The notes beneath the pieces were generated by a model. It saw nothing but the letters and a program-made list of their open reading frames with translations. It ran no database searches and was not told where the DNA came from. Source: an uncultured Cohaesibacter sp. (lineage in GTDB: Bacteria > Pseudomonadota > Alphaproteobacteria > Rhizobiales > Cohaesibacteraceae). From it: a stretch of 64,000 nt of DNA. Each line of letters begins with the position of its first letter. Position 1 is the stretch's first letter. The position numbers and the translations under genes are program-made. Location of the stretch: assembly GCF_963666525.1 (NCBI RefSeq), contig NZ_OY762905.1, forward strand, positions 2,462,001 to 2,526,000, written 5' to 3'. Shown one piece after another: positions 26,614-35,250 of the stretch.

Positions 26614-28200
26614 ATGATTGGTGCGTCATCTGCTTTGCTCCGCCTTGCGTATACGGGCTATATTCTGGCTCGTGAGGGCGTCTTCTCCATCATCGAACCA
26701 CCGGCAGACCTGCCAACAGGGCCCCGTATTGCGCTTTCTTTCCTCAAGCTGTTCGAGCGCCGGAATGCCTCTGTCCGCAACAAGGGCGAACGGTTGAGCG
26801 CCGCGCTCAATCGTCTGGGACCAAGCTATGTCAAGATGGGACAGTTTTTGGCAACCCGCCCGGATCTGGTCGGCCCCGAGCTGGCCGAAGCGCTGACGAC
26901 CCTTCAGGATCGCGTACCGGCCTTCAGCATGCAGGAAGCCCGAAAGGCCGTGAAGGATGCGCTTGGTAAGCCGGTTGAAGAGCTGTTTGAAAGTTTCTCC
27001 GAGCCGATTGCCGCAGCGTCCATTGCCCAGGTGCACCGCGCCACCTTTATTGACGCCAGCGGCGAGCGTCAGGATGTTGCCGTCAAGATCCTGCGCCCCA
27101 ATGTCGCCCAACGCTTTCAGGATGATCTGGCTGGCTTCTATCTTGCCGCGCGTCTCATTGAAGCCGTCCATGTGCCGTCCCGCCGACTGAAGCCCGTGGG
27201 CGTCGTTGACACGCTGGCCCAATCGATCCGTCTGGAAATGGATTTCCGCCTTGAGGCCGCCGCGATGAGTGAAATGGCCGAGAATTGTGCTGCGGATGAA
27301 AATTTCCGGGTACCGACGATCTATTGGGGCAAGTCGGAAAAGACCGTCATGACCATGGAATGGATCGAAGGCATCAAGCTCAACGACGTGGCCGCGCTCA
27401 AGGCCTCCGGCCATGATCTGAGTGCCCTCGGTCGCACGGTGATCCAGTCTTTCCTGCGCCATGCCCTGCGCGACGGCTTCTTCCATGCCGATATGCATCC
27501 GGGCAACCTGTTCCTTGGCTCCGATGGCAAGCTGGTTGCCGTCGATTTCGGCATCATGGGACGGCTCGGCATGAAGGAACAGCGGTTCCTTGCTGAAATT
27601 CTATATGGCTTCATCAAGCGCGACTATCGCCGGGTGTCTATGGTGCATTTCGAGGCGGGCTATGTACCCTCGACGCAGGATGTCGACACCTTCGCTCAGG
27701 CCCTGCGGTCGATCGGGGAGCCGATCCATGGCCGGGACTCTGCCGAAATCTCGATGGCAGGTCTGTTGCAGCAGCTGTTCGAGTTCACCGAGCTGTTTGG
27801 CATGGCGACCCGCACCGAACTGATTCTGTTGCAAAAGACCATGGTCGTCGCCGAAGGTGTTGCGCGGATGCTTGATGACAGCCTCAATCTGTGGAACACC
27901 TCCGAACCGGTGGTCAAGGACTGGATGGAAAAGAATCTCGGTCCCGTTGCCAAGGCCAAAGAGATGGCTGAAGGGCTGACGGTGCTCGGCACCCTGTCGG
28001 CACAGCTGCCCGAGATGGCGCGGCGTGCCGAACGCCTCTCGGCAAGCTTTGATGAAATGGGTCGCGATGGCCTCCGTCTCGATTCCGAAACGGTTTCCGC
28101 CATTGGACGGGCCGAGGCTCGCAAGGGCCGGTCCGGTCGCCTCGCCCTGTGGGTGATTGCCATTGCCCTTGCCGCCATCGCCATTCGCATCTGGAGTTAG
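26614..28200 (+). CDS. ubiB: UbiB family protein kinase-like ubiquinone biosynthesis factor
   Basis: UbiB is an atypical kinase/ATPase (ABC1/ADCK) needed for ubiquinone biosynthesis, anchored to the inner membrane. The 528-residue product contains the KxGQ motif (YVKMGQFLATRPDLVG), the Ala-rich nucleotide loop region SIAQVHRA, VAVKILRP, the HADMHPGN catalytic loop and VDFGIMGR. A hydrophobic segment at the C-terminus (LALWVIAIALAAIAIRIW) serves as anchor. It is tightly linked to ubiE, and coaBC begins 11 bp after its stop. Confidence 0.96.
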   Translation: MIGASSALLRLAYTGYILAREGVFSIIEPPADLPTGPRIALSFLKLFERRNASVRNKGERLSAALNRLGPSYVKMGQFLATRPDLVGPELAEALTTLQDRVPAFSMQEARKAVKDALGKPVEELFESFSEPIAAASIAQVHRATFIDASGERQDVAVKILRPNVAQRFQDDLAGFYLAARLIEAVHVPSRRLKPVGVVDTLAQSIRLEMDFRLEAAAMSEMAENCAADENFRVPTIYWGKSEKTVMTMEWIEGIKLNDVAALKASGHDLSALGRTVIQSFLRHALRDGFFHADMHPGNLFLGSDGKLVAVDFGIMGRLGMKEQRFLAEILYGFIKRDYRRVSMVHFEAGYVPSTQDVDTFAQALRSIGEPIHGRDSAEISMAGLLQQLFEFTELFGMATRTELILLQKTMVVAEGVARMLDDSLNLWNTSEPVVKDWMEKNLGPVAKAKEMAEGLTVLGTLSAQLPEMARRAERLSASFDEMGRDGLRLDSETVSAIGRAEARKGRSGRLALWVIAIALAAIAIRIWS

Positions 28201-28211
28201 GAGTTCGTCTC

Positions 28212-29429
28212 ATGCTGGTCAACAAGCGCATCCTGCTCGTCATTTCCGGCGGTATCGCCGCCTTCAAGGCGCTCGACACCATCCGCCTGTTGCTCAAGGA
28301 GGGCGCCGGGGTTCAGGTCATCATGACCAGAGCTGCAACGGAATTCGTTGCTCCGTTGACCATCGCGACACTGACCGGCAAGCCGGTGCTCACCGAACTG
28401 TTTGACCTGACAAGGGAAAGCGAGATTGGCCATATCGAGTTGTCTCGTGCCGCCGATCTGGTGGTCGTCGCGCCGGCGACCGCCAATCTGATCGCCAAGA
28501 TGGCCAACGGTATTGCCGATGACCTGCCCAGCACCATGCTGCTGGCAACCGACAAGCCGGTGCTGGTTGCCCCTGCGATGAATGTGCGCATGTGGTACCA
28601 CCCGGCCACCCAGCGCAATCTCGCCACCCTGCAGCAGGATGGCCTGCACTTTGTCGGGCCTGCCGTCGGCATGATGGCCTGCAACGAGGAAGGTCCTGGC
28701 CGTCTCAGCGAACCCGAGGAGATCGTCTCCGAAATCAGGTCGTTGCTCGATGACAGCCCCAAGCCGCTGGCCGGGAAACATGTGCTGATCACGGCTGGCC
28801 CGACCCATGAGCCCATCGATCCGGTGCGCTACATCGCTAACCGCTCATCGGGCAAACAGGGTTATGCCCTTGCCGCTGCGGCGCGCGCTGCCGGGGCGCA
28901 GGTCACACTCGTGTCCGGTCCCGTTGCTATTGATCCGCCAAAGGGTGTCGAAATCATCAGGGTCGAAACCGCCCGGCAGATGCATATGGCCGTCGAAGCC
29001 CACCTGCCCGTGGATGTGGCCATCATGGCCGCTGCGGTGGCCGACTGGCACGTGGCCAACGAGGGCGCCGAGAAAATCAAGAAGCAGGCTGATGGCAGCT
29101 TTCCGGCGTTGCAGTTCGAGGAAAACCCCGACATCGCTCGCTTTGTTGGCACCCATCCGGACAAGCGCCCGAAACTGGTGGTCGGTTTTGCAGCCGAAAC
29201 CCAGAATCTGGAAGAGAATGCGACCAGAAAGCTGGCGAAAAAGGGCGTTGACTGGATCATTGCCAACGATGTGTCACCTCAGACCGGTATCATGGGCGGC
29301 GATCACAACATGATCAAGATCATCCGCGCCGACAGCATCGAGGCCTGGCAGGACATGAGCAAGGGCGAGGTTGCCACCCGCCTGATTGCCCGCATCGGTG
29401 AAGCGCTGGACGAGATCATCGAAATCTGA
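28212..29429 (+). CDS. coaBC: Bifunctional phosphopantothenoylcysteine decarboxylase/synthetase CoaBC
   Basis: CoaBC couples cysteine to 4'-phosphopantothenate and decarboxylates the product to 4'-phosphopantetheine in CoA synthesis. The 405-residue protein has the flavin-binding CoaC domain ([17 protein letters not shown]; His in [27 protein letters not shown]; Cys in [10 protein letters not shown]) and the CoaB domain ([44 protein letters not shown]). ATG 28212 has AGGAG overlapping the ubiB stop; the open frame upstream of it is not coding. Confidence 0.97.
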   Translation: MLVNKRILLVISGGIAAFKALDTIRLLLKEGAGVQVIMTRAATEFVAPLTIATLTGKPVLTELFDLTRESEIGHIELSRAADLVVVAPATANLIAKMANGIADDLPSTMLLATDKPVLVAPAMNVRMWYHPATQRNLATLQQDGLHFVGPAVGMMACNEEGPGRLSEPEEIVSEIRSLLDDSPKPLAGKHVLITAGPTHEPIDPVRYIANRSSGKQGYALAAAARAAGAQVTLVSGPVAIDPPKGVEIIRVETARQMHMAVEAHLPVDVAIMAAAVADWHVANEGAEKIKKQADGSFPALQFEENPDIARFVGTHPDKRPKLVVGFAAETQNLEENATRKLAKKGVDWIIANDVSPQTGIMGGDHNMIKIIRADSIEAWQDMSKGEVATRLIARIGEALDEIIEI

Positions 29430-29481
29430 CAGCCGACGGGCGGGCTGCCTCTCGGTTCCAAGTCTCATGGGGAAACATCAC

Positions 29482-29949
29482 ATGGCCAAACCACGTCTTA
29501 GCATCATGCCACTTGCCCATTTCGAAGGGCTGGAATTGCCCCGCTACCAGAGTAAGGAGGCCGCCGGGCTCGACCTTCAGGCGGCCAATCCGGCCGATGA
29601 GCCGGTGGTGCTCCGGGCCAATGGCGGCCGGGCGCTGGTGCCGACCGGCTTCTGCATGGCCATGGAACGCGGCTTTGAAGCCCAGATCCGCCCGCGCTCC
29701 GGTTTGGCTCTGAAGTTCGGTGTGACCCTGCTCAACACGCCTGGCACCATCGATTCCGACTATCGAGGCGAGGTCAAGGTCCTGATGATCAACCACGGCG
29801 AAGAGGATTTCGTCGTCGAGCGTGGCATGCGCATCGCCCAGATGGTGATCGCCTCGGTGCTGCACATGAAGGTCGTCGAAGTGGACAGCCTTGATGAAAC
29901 CGAGCGCGGAAAGGGTGGTTTCGGCTCGACCGGCCACAAGAAGAAATGA
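29482..29949 (+). CDS. dut: Deoxyuridine 5'-triphosphate nucleotidohydrolase
   Basis: dUTPase hydrolyses dUTP to dUMP, limiting uracil in DNA and feeding dTMP synthesis. The 155-residue trimeric-type protein has motif 1 AGLDLQA, motif 2 RPRSGLALK, motif 3 [14 protein letters not shown], motif 4 and the flexible C-terminal motif 5 [12 protein letters not shown] 29482 has GGGGA eight bases upstream; an ATG at 29467 is in frame but lacks a site. Follows coaBC by 52 bp, a widespread coaBC-dut pairing. Confidence 0.97.
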   Translation: MAKPRLSIMPLAHFEGLELPRYQSKEAAGLDLQAANPADEPVVLRANGGRALVPTGFCMAMERGFEAQIRPRSGLALKFGVTLLNTPGTIDSDYRGEVKVLMINHGEEDFVVERGMRIAQMVIASVLHMKVVEVDSLDETERGKGGFGSTGHKKK

Positions 29950-30222
29950 CCACGGACAAGAGTGGCTCAGTAGAATAATTTTCTGGCATCGAAGGCCTCT
30001 CTTTTGAAGAGGGGTCTGAATTTCTGATTTTCTCAACGATTATAGGCGGATTTTTCTATTCCCCACCGCAAGTTGGTACAGGATTTCTCGTAGTCTCTCG
30101 CCAAATTACCTACATTATATGCAAGAGATTTAATGTTAGAGATGAATATCCGCCCGCTCGCCGAAGCTCATCAAATCCGGCTAGACAGGACGCGCGATGT
30201 TTCCAATTGCGAGGATCCCACA

Positions 30223-31197
30223 ATGGCTCATACTCCAAAGAAAACCGAAGGCCGCGGCCGCATCTATGATTCCATCATCGACACCATCGGCGACACCCCG
30301 CTTGTTCGCTTTGACAAGATGGCTGCCAAATATGGCGTCAAGGCCAACCTGCTCGGCAAGCTCGAGTTCTTCAATCCGCTCTCAAGCGTCAAGGATCGCA
30401 TCGGCGTCAACATGATCGAGGCGATGGAAGCCGAGGGCAAAATCGCTCCGGGCAAGACCACCCTGATCGAACCGACTTCGGGCAACACCGGCATCGCGTT
30501 GGCCTTCACCGCTGCGGCGAAGGGCTACCGCCTGATCCTTGTCATGCCGGAAACCATGTCCGTCGAGCGTCGCAAGATGTTTGCCTATCTCGGTGCCGAG
30601 CTTGTACTCACCGAAGGGCCGAAGGGCATGAAAGGCGCCATCGCCCGCGCTGAAGAGCTGCTGGGCGAGATCGAGCATTCCGTCATCCCGCAGCAGTTCC
30701 AGAACCCGGCCAACCCGGAGATTCACCGCAACACCACAGCGGTAGAGATCTGGAACGACACCAACGGCGAAGTGGACGCTCTGGTCTCCGGTGTCGGCAC
30801 TGGCGGCACCATCACCGGTGTCGGCTCCGAACTCAAGGCCCGCAAGCCTGAAGTCAAGGTGATTGCGGTCGAGCCAACAGACAGCCCGGTTCTCTCCGGT
30901 GGCAAGCCCGGCCCGCACAAGATTCAGGGCATCGGCGCAGGCTTTGTGCCGGATGTGCTCGATACCAGTCTGATCGATGAAGTGGTGACCGTTTCCAATG
31001 AAGACGCCTTTGCCTTCTCGCGTGATCTGGCGCGCACCGAAGGTGTGCCGGTTGGCATTTCTTCCGGTGCTGCTCTCGCGGCTGCCATCGAGATTGGCAA
31101 ACGGGACGAATTTTCTGGCAAGAACATCGTCATCATCATTCCGAGCTTTGCCGAACGCTATCTGTCCACTGCCTTGTTTGACGGCATTGGTTCTTAA
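30223..31197 (+). CDS. cysK: Cysteine synthase A (O-acetylserine sulfhydrylase)
   Basis: CysK makes L-cysteine from O-acetylserine and sulfide with PLP. The 324-residue protein has the PLP Lys in [11 protein letters not shown], the substrate loop [11 protein letters not shown], the phosphate-binding [12 protein letters not shown] and the C-terminal region [18 protein letters not shown] and GISSGAA. ATG 30223, with GAGGA seven bases upstream, is preferred to an ATG at 30133. The preceding 270 bp hold no gene. Single gene with its own terminator. Confidence 0.96.
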   Translation: MAHTPKKTEGRGRIYDSIIDTIGDTPLVRFDKMAAKYGVKANLLGKLEFFNPLSSVKDRIGVNMIEAMEAEGKIAPGKTTLIEPTSGNTGIALAFTAAAKGYRLILVMPETMSVERRKMFAYLGAELVLTEGPKGMKGAIARAEELLGEIEHSVIPQQFQNPANPEIHRNTTAVEIWNDTNGEVDALVSGVGTGGTITGVGSELKARKPEVKVIAVEPTDSPVLSGGKPGPHKIQGIGAGFVPDVLDTSLIDEVVTVSNEDAFAFSRDLARTEGVPVGISSGAALAAAIEIGKRDEFSGKNIVIIIPSFAERYLSTALFDGIGS

Positions 31198-31244
31198 GTG
31201 ACGTGGGGACTGTTTCAGTTCCAAAACAATTCAAGACCTCGCGA

Positions 31245-31283
31245 GACCGTGGCCGGGAGATATTTCCTGGCCACGGTCTTTTT
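31245..31283 (+). terminator. Terminator after cysK
   Basis: GACCGTGGCC (31245-31254) pairs perfectly with GGCCACGGTC (31269-31278), followed by TTTTT. Confidence 0.88.
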
Positions 31284-31460
31284 CTATCTGTGCTATGGTT
31301 TGCGTGCTTTGAGTGAATCACTTTGGCGGTCCGGATAGTGGCTGCGGGGCTGATGTGCTCATGCTGTTGCCCTGTACATCAGGGTCGCGGCCCTGTGCCC
31401 AATGTGCGGCATGCGTGGTGACATGCTCACAGGACAAATTCAAACAGAATGGTGAGGTGA

Positions 31461-32216
31461 ATGACCAGACTTTCAAACGTCTTCGTCGCGACAGGCGTTC
31501 TTGCTATCGGAGCCATTGTTGGTGCGCTCTCCATGACAGGCCAAGCCCGAGCCGGGGACGCTGCCGAATTCCGCTCCCATGGCTTCTCGGATGATGAACG
31601 CGGACGCTATTTTGCCTTTGAAGAGTTTGGTGTCGAGGGTGGCCCCCACTACCCCTACTCGAATATCTATATTGTTGATCTGGCAACCGACAAGTGGGTT
31701 CCGGACACGCCGGTACGGGTAAGACTGGAAGAAGAGGGCGAAACGCCACTGCTGGCGCGGGTCAAGGCCTTTCAGGAGGCAACGCCGATCATGCAGCAAT
31801 ACCAGATTTCAAATTCCGGTGTCCTGATGGCGGCCTCGCCCATCAGCGAAATGGGCGACAAAACCGTGGTGCGCTTTCAACAGACTGCCCAGCCACTACT
31901 GACGACTGCGCCAGCGCCTTATGAGCTTCGACTTGAGACAAAGAATGTCAAGGATCTTTCCGGGTGCGAAACGAACAATGGCATGGTCACCGGTTTTTCC
32001 CTGACGCTGACCACGCCCACCGGAGAAACCCGCAGCCTGCATGATGAGGAAAGTTCCCCGCAGTCACGCGGATGCCCGCTCGACTATCATATCTCCGCCG
32101 TCTTTGCACCGACACGCCTTGTTGCCGAGACGCACGCAGTTGCGCTGATCGGTGTATTCAGCCAGAGTGACGACGGGCAGAATTTGCGCTATATCGCCGT
32201 GCCTTTCACGTTTTGA
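31461..32216 (+). CDS. Predicted secreted protein, DUF2259-like
   Basis: Unknown function. The 251-residue product has a signal peptide (about 1-32, cleavage near QARA-GD) and a predicted all-beta periplasmic body. The segment FAFEEFGVEGGPHYPYSNIYIVDL with a following W and PVRVRLEEEG resembles the DUF2259 group of predicted secreted proteins. Two cysteines (SGCETNNG and SRGCPLDYH) could form a disulfide. It is 22 bp upstream of the MoeB-like gene, so they are likely co-transcribed, though a functional link is not evident. Confidence 0.72.
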   Translation: MTRLSNVFVATGVLAIGAIVGALSMTGQARAGDAAEFRSHGFSDDERGRYFAFEEFGVEGGPHYPYSNIYIVDLATDKWVPDTPVRVRLEEEGETPLLARVKAFQEATPIMQQYQISNSGVLMAASPISEMGDKTVVRFQQTAQPLLTTAPAPYELRLETKNVKDLSGCETNNGMVTGFSLTLTTPTGETRSLHDEESSPQSRGCPLDYHISAVFAPTRLVAETHAVALIGVFSQSDDGQNLRYIAVPFTF

Positions 32217-32237
32217 CCGGTTTGCAGGAAAATCACC

Positions 32238-32987
32238 ATGTTGAGCAATGAAGAGCTGCAACGCTATTCCCGTCACATCCTGCTCAGGGACGTGGGCGGG
32301 CCGGGGCAGCAGAAGCTGAAGGCGGCAAGAGTGCTGGTGATTGGCGCCGGCGGCTTGGGCTCGCCCCTGCTGGCTTATCTGGCAGCCGCCGGGGTGGGAA
32401 CGCTGGGGATCGTTGATGACGACAAGGTGTCTCTGTCCAACCTGCAGCGTCAGATCATCCACGATAGCGAAGCCGTCGGGACACGCAAGGTGGAGAGTGC
32501 CGCAGCCAGCCTTAAGCGGATCAATCCGCATGTCGCCATCGAGCCGCACGCCCTGCGCCTTGATGAGGCCAACGGCGCGGATCTGGTCGCGCGCTTTGAT
32601 ATCGTGGTTGACGGGACCGACAATTTCTCCACCCGCTATCTGATGGCCGACCTCTGCGAGGCGGCCTGCAAGCCGCTGATTACCGGTGCGGTGGGCATGT
32701 TTGACGGGTCCCTCACGACCCTCAAGCCTTATGAACAGGACGACAAGGGCAGGCCCAATCCGCGCTATCGTGATCTGTTTCCGAGCCGACCGGCTGAAGG
32801 CACCATTCCCGCTTGCGCCGAGGCGGGTGTCCTTGGGGCGCTCACTGGCGTCATGGGCTCCATGATGGCCCTTGAGGTGATCAAGGAGATTGTCGGGCTG
32901 GGGCAGGGGCTCGTCGGGCGTCTCGTGCTCTATGACGCCCGCTCGGCCCGTTTCGAGACCATCCGCTATCGCCGGAAGCAATCGTAG
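32238..32987 (+). CDS. moeB: MoeB/ThiF-family adenylyltransferase without zinc cysteines
   Basis: E1-like enzyme that adenylates the C-terminal Gly of a ubiquitin-like sulfur carrier such as MoaD or ThiS. The 249-residue protein has RYSRHILL, the nucleotide motif GAGGLGSPLLAYLAAAGVG, DDDKVSLSNLQRQ, the Arg/Lys region, VDGTDNF and PACAEAGVLGAL. The zinc-binding cysteines of E. coli MoeB are missing: the CYRC position reads RYRD and there is no C-terminal CxxC. No carrier protein gene is nearby, so MoaD versus ThiS specificity is open. Follows the secreted protein gene by 22 bp. Confidence 0.85.
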   Translation: MLSNEELQRYSRHILLRDVGGPGQQKLKAARVLVIGAGGLGSPLLAYLAAAGVGTLGIVDDDKVSLSNLQRQIIHDSEAVGTRKVESAAASLKRINPHVAIEPHALRLDEANGADLVARFDIVVDGTDNFSTRYLMADLCEAACKPLITGAVGMFDGSLTTLKPYEQDDKGRPNPRYRDLFPSRPAEGTIPACAEAGVLGALTGVMGSMMALEVIKEIVGLGQGLVGRLVLYDARSARFETIRYRRKQS

Positions 32988-33029
32988 CCCTTTTGATAAA
33001 AGGATCAGACCGGATCCGGAACGGATAGC

Positions 33030-34019
33030 CTAGAGCATGGATGGCAGGACCTTGTCCGGTGGCCGATGGCCATCGATGAAAGCCTTGATGTTGATGATGA
33101 CCTTCTCGCCCATGTCCATGCGACCCTCTTCGGTTGCCGATCCCATATGCGGCATCAGCACCACCCGGTCGGATTTGGCAAGCTTGGGATTGATCTTGGG
33201 CTCGTTCTCGAACACATCAAGGCCTGCACCTGCGATCTCGCCATTCTCGATCATGCGTGCCAGCGTCGTCTCGTCGATCACCTCGCCACGTGCGGTGTTG
33301 ACGATATAGGCGTCCTTGTTGATCAGCTTGAGGCGGCGAGCCGAGAGCAGGTGGAAGGTGGCTGGCGTGTGCGGACAATGAATCGAGATCACGTCCATCC
33401 GAGCCAGCATCTGGTCAAGACTTTCCCAATAGGTGGCTTCCAGCTCATACTCGGTCTCTTCAGGCAGACGGCGGCGATTGTGATAGTGGATCTGCATGCC
33501 GAAGGCTCTGGCGCGGCGGGCGACGGCTTGACCGATGCGGCCCATGCCGATGATCCCGAGCCGCTTGCCCCACACCCGTTTACCCAGCATCCAGGTTGGT
33601 GACCAGCCCGGCCAGTCCTTGTGCTCCTTGAGATAGAGCATGCCTTCTGCAAAGCGCCGAGGCACGGCAAGAATGAGCGACATCGCCATGTCGGCGGTGT
33701 CCTCGGTGAGCACTCCGGGGGTGTTGGTAACGGTGATGTTGCGGGCATTGGCCGCCAGAACATCGATATTGTCGATACCATTGCCGAAATTGGCAATGAG
33801 CTTCAGCCGTTCCCCGGCCTGAGACAGCAGATGGGCATCGATCCTGTCGGTAACCGTGGGCACCAGAATATCCGCATGCTTGACCGCTTCCACCAGCTGC
33901 GCCTGGCTCATGGGCTTGTCATCTTCCTTGAGCTGGGTGTCGAAAAGCTCGCGCATCCGCGTTTCCACAGCGGCCGGGAGTTTACGGGTCACGATCACGA
34001 TCGGCTTTTGTCTCGCCAT
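33030..34019 (-). CDS. D-2-hydroxyacid dehydrogenase (glyoxylate/hydroxypyruvate reductase type)
   Basis: NAD(P)H-dependent reductase of 2-oxoacids, probably glyoxylate. The 329-residue protein has the Rossmann motif LGIIGMGRIGQAVARRARAFGM, active-site Arg in VNTARGEVID, Glu in the ENEP segment (GLDVFENEPKINP) and the catalytic His in LMPHMGSAT. The substrate-side motif ANFGNGIDNIDV is of the GyaR glyoxylate-reductase type. Convergent with moeB. Its upstream region, shared with the SH3 protein, is 456 bp long. Confidence 0.9.
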   Translation of the reverse strand: MARQKPIVIVTRKLPAAVETRMRELFDTQLKEDDKPMSQAQLVEAVKHADILVPTVTDRIDAHLLSQAGERLKLIANFGNGIDNIDVLAANARNITVTNTPGVLTEDTADMAMSLILAVPRRFAEGMLYLKEHKDWPGWSPTWMLGKRVWGKRLGIIGMGRIGQAVARRARAFGMQIHYHNRRRLPEETEYELEATYWESLDQMLARMDVISIHCPHTPATFHLLSARRLKLINKDAYIVNTARGEVIDETTLARMIENGEIAGAGLDVFENEPKINPKLAKSDRVVLMPHMGSATEEGRMDMGEKVIINIKAFIDGHRPPDKVLPSML

Positions 34020-34475
34020 AGGTTTGCCCTATTCCTGCCTCATAGCATCCCCGCTTCCTTGAGGAGCGGCCAGAGGGAAGCCCTGTGTCTTCTCCGGCCA
34101 GCCCTTTCCCCGGAAGCGTATCCAGGTGACTATCGTCTTGTTTCAGCGTGGGGTTGGTACGCCGTCCGGTTTGAAAAGTCCGAATGCTCGTTTCAGATGA
34201 AAGGACATTTTGCCGGGCTTTTCAAGTGATGTGCTGATCTGCGAAATTCTGCAAGGATTTCAGGCACACGTCACGGAGGTGAATGCTATAGGGAATGCCC
34301 CGGTCATGACCAGTCATCCCATGGTTTTATGCGCGCTGAACCACAGGGTTCCAACGGCCCTTGCTGAAACACTAGGACAGATGATTGAGGGTTAAAAGAT
34401 TCTTTATCGCGATGGTGTAATTTCATCCTATCGCAAAAAGAGACGCCAAATAGCAGAGCAATGTGCAGAGGCATG
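34020..34475. other. Divergent region, hydroxyacid dehydrogenase / SH3 protein
   Basis: About 456 bp with no convincing gene; a 61-codon plus-strand frame (34210-34395) has no recognisable features. It should hold promoters for both flanking genes. A short inverted repeat GCGAT / ATCGC (around 34410-34435) lies just upstream of the SH3 gene. Confidence 0.35.
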
Positions 34476-35003
34476 ATGAGCAAAAGAATAGTCATTGCAG
34501 GATGGATGCTGGTGATGGGCCTTGTTGCCGGAACCGGTCTGTCAGCGCAGGCACAGGGGACCAGTATCGGGCCATCCGGGCTCAAGGTTCCCCGGTTTGT
34601 GTCTCTGAAATCCGATCGCGTCAATGTGCGTGGTGGCCCCTCGACTGACCACAAGGTGAAGTGGATTTTCCGCCGCGCCGGGCTGCCGGTCGAAATCGTG
34701 CATGAATTTGAAAACTGGCGCCAGATCCGCGATTCCGAAGGTGAGGAGGGCTGGGTCTATCATTCGCTGCTTTCCGGCCGCCGGACGGCCCTGATCAGCC
34801 CATGGCAGACGGCCGGTACGCTGGTCTCCCTGCGCAAGGATCCCACCGAAGAAGCAGGCGTAACCGCCAAGGCCCAGATCGGTGTGCAGGTGGATATCAA
34901 GGAATGCGAAAACGGCTGGTGCGAGGTCTCCGTCCGCAACTACAGCGGCTGGCTGAAGTCCAACCTGTTGTGGGGTGTCTACCCGAATGAAGAAGTCAAC
35001 TGA
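34476..35003 (+). CDS. Secreted bacterial SH3-domain protein
   Basis: Probable periplasmic protein with two SH3-like (SH3_4/SH3b-type) modules, often linked to cell-wall binding. From ATG 34476 (GAGG just upstream) it is 175 residues: signal peptide about 1-27 (cleavage after AQA), module 1 about 42-95 (DRVNVRGGPSTDHKVKW ... EEGWVYHSLL) and module 2 about 105-165 (LVSLRKDP ... GWCEVSVRNYSGWLKSN). ATGs at 34461 and 34473 are alternatives. There is no enzymatic domain. Similar small proteins sit next to this dehydrogenase in related genomes; role unproven. Confidence 0.8.
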   Translation: MSKRIVIAGWMLVMGLVAGTGLSAQAQGTSIGPSGLKVPRFVSLKSDRVNVRGGPSTDHKVKWIFRRAGLPVEIVHEFENWRQIRDSEGEEGWVYHSLLSGRRTALISPWQTAGTLVSLRKDPTEEAGVTAKAQIGVQVDIKECENGWCEVSVRNYSGWLKSNLLWGVYPNEEVN

Positions 35004-35020
35004 CGGACCATTCGCGATTG

Positions 35021-35158
35021 CGAAGGCAGGGCTGCTACAAGGTGATGCTGCTGACCGGATCGCAAAAGCCGGAAACCCATGCCTTCTATCGCAAGGCTGG
35101 ATTTGAAGCTTCAAAGACCGGCTATCAGATACGGCGCATTGCACCGCGGGTCGGGTAG
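35021..35158 (+). pseudogene. Remnant of a GNAT-family acetyltransferase gene (C-terminal part)
   Basis: The frame beginning at about 35021 reads an RRQ lead-in, then GCYKVMLLTGSQKPETHAFY and RKAGFEASKTGYQIRR before a TAG at 35156-35158. This is the typical end of a GNAT N-acetyltransferase (KxMLLTG strand and the HAFYxKxGF motif). The acetyl-CoA binding motif A and everything upstream are missing; the same frame is closed by a stop at 34988-34990, inside the SH3 gene. No start or ribosome site is present, so it is a decayed fragment left downstream of the SH3 gene. Confidence 0.75.
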
Positions 35159-35190
35159 CGTTGGCATTGAAGAGGCTAAAAGGCCAAAGA

Positions 35191-35225
35191 AAAGGCGCTC
35201 ACCATGATCATGGGAGCGCCTTTTT
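35191..35225. terminator. Terminator of pnp (possibly bidirectional)
   Basis: AGGCGCTC (35193-35200) pairs with GAGCGCCT (35214-35221); the loop contains the self-complementary CCATGATCATGG. T-rich on the right (TTTTT) and A-rich on the left, so it can end pnp (minus) and any plus-strand transcript. Confidence 0.82.
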
Positions 35226-35250
35226 CATTCATGCAGGGAAAGAGAAGACC

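Noticed and set aside
34210-34395. Small gene between the hydroxyacid dehydrogenase and SH3 genes
   Set aside because: 61 codons, no clear ribosome site, and no recognisable sequence.
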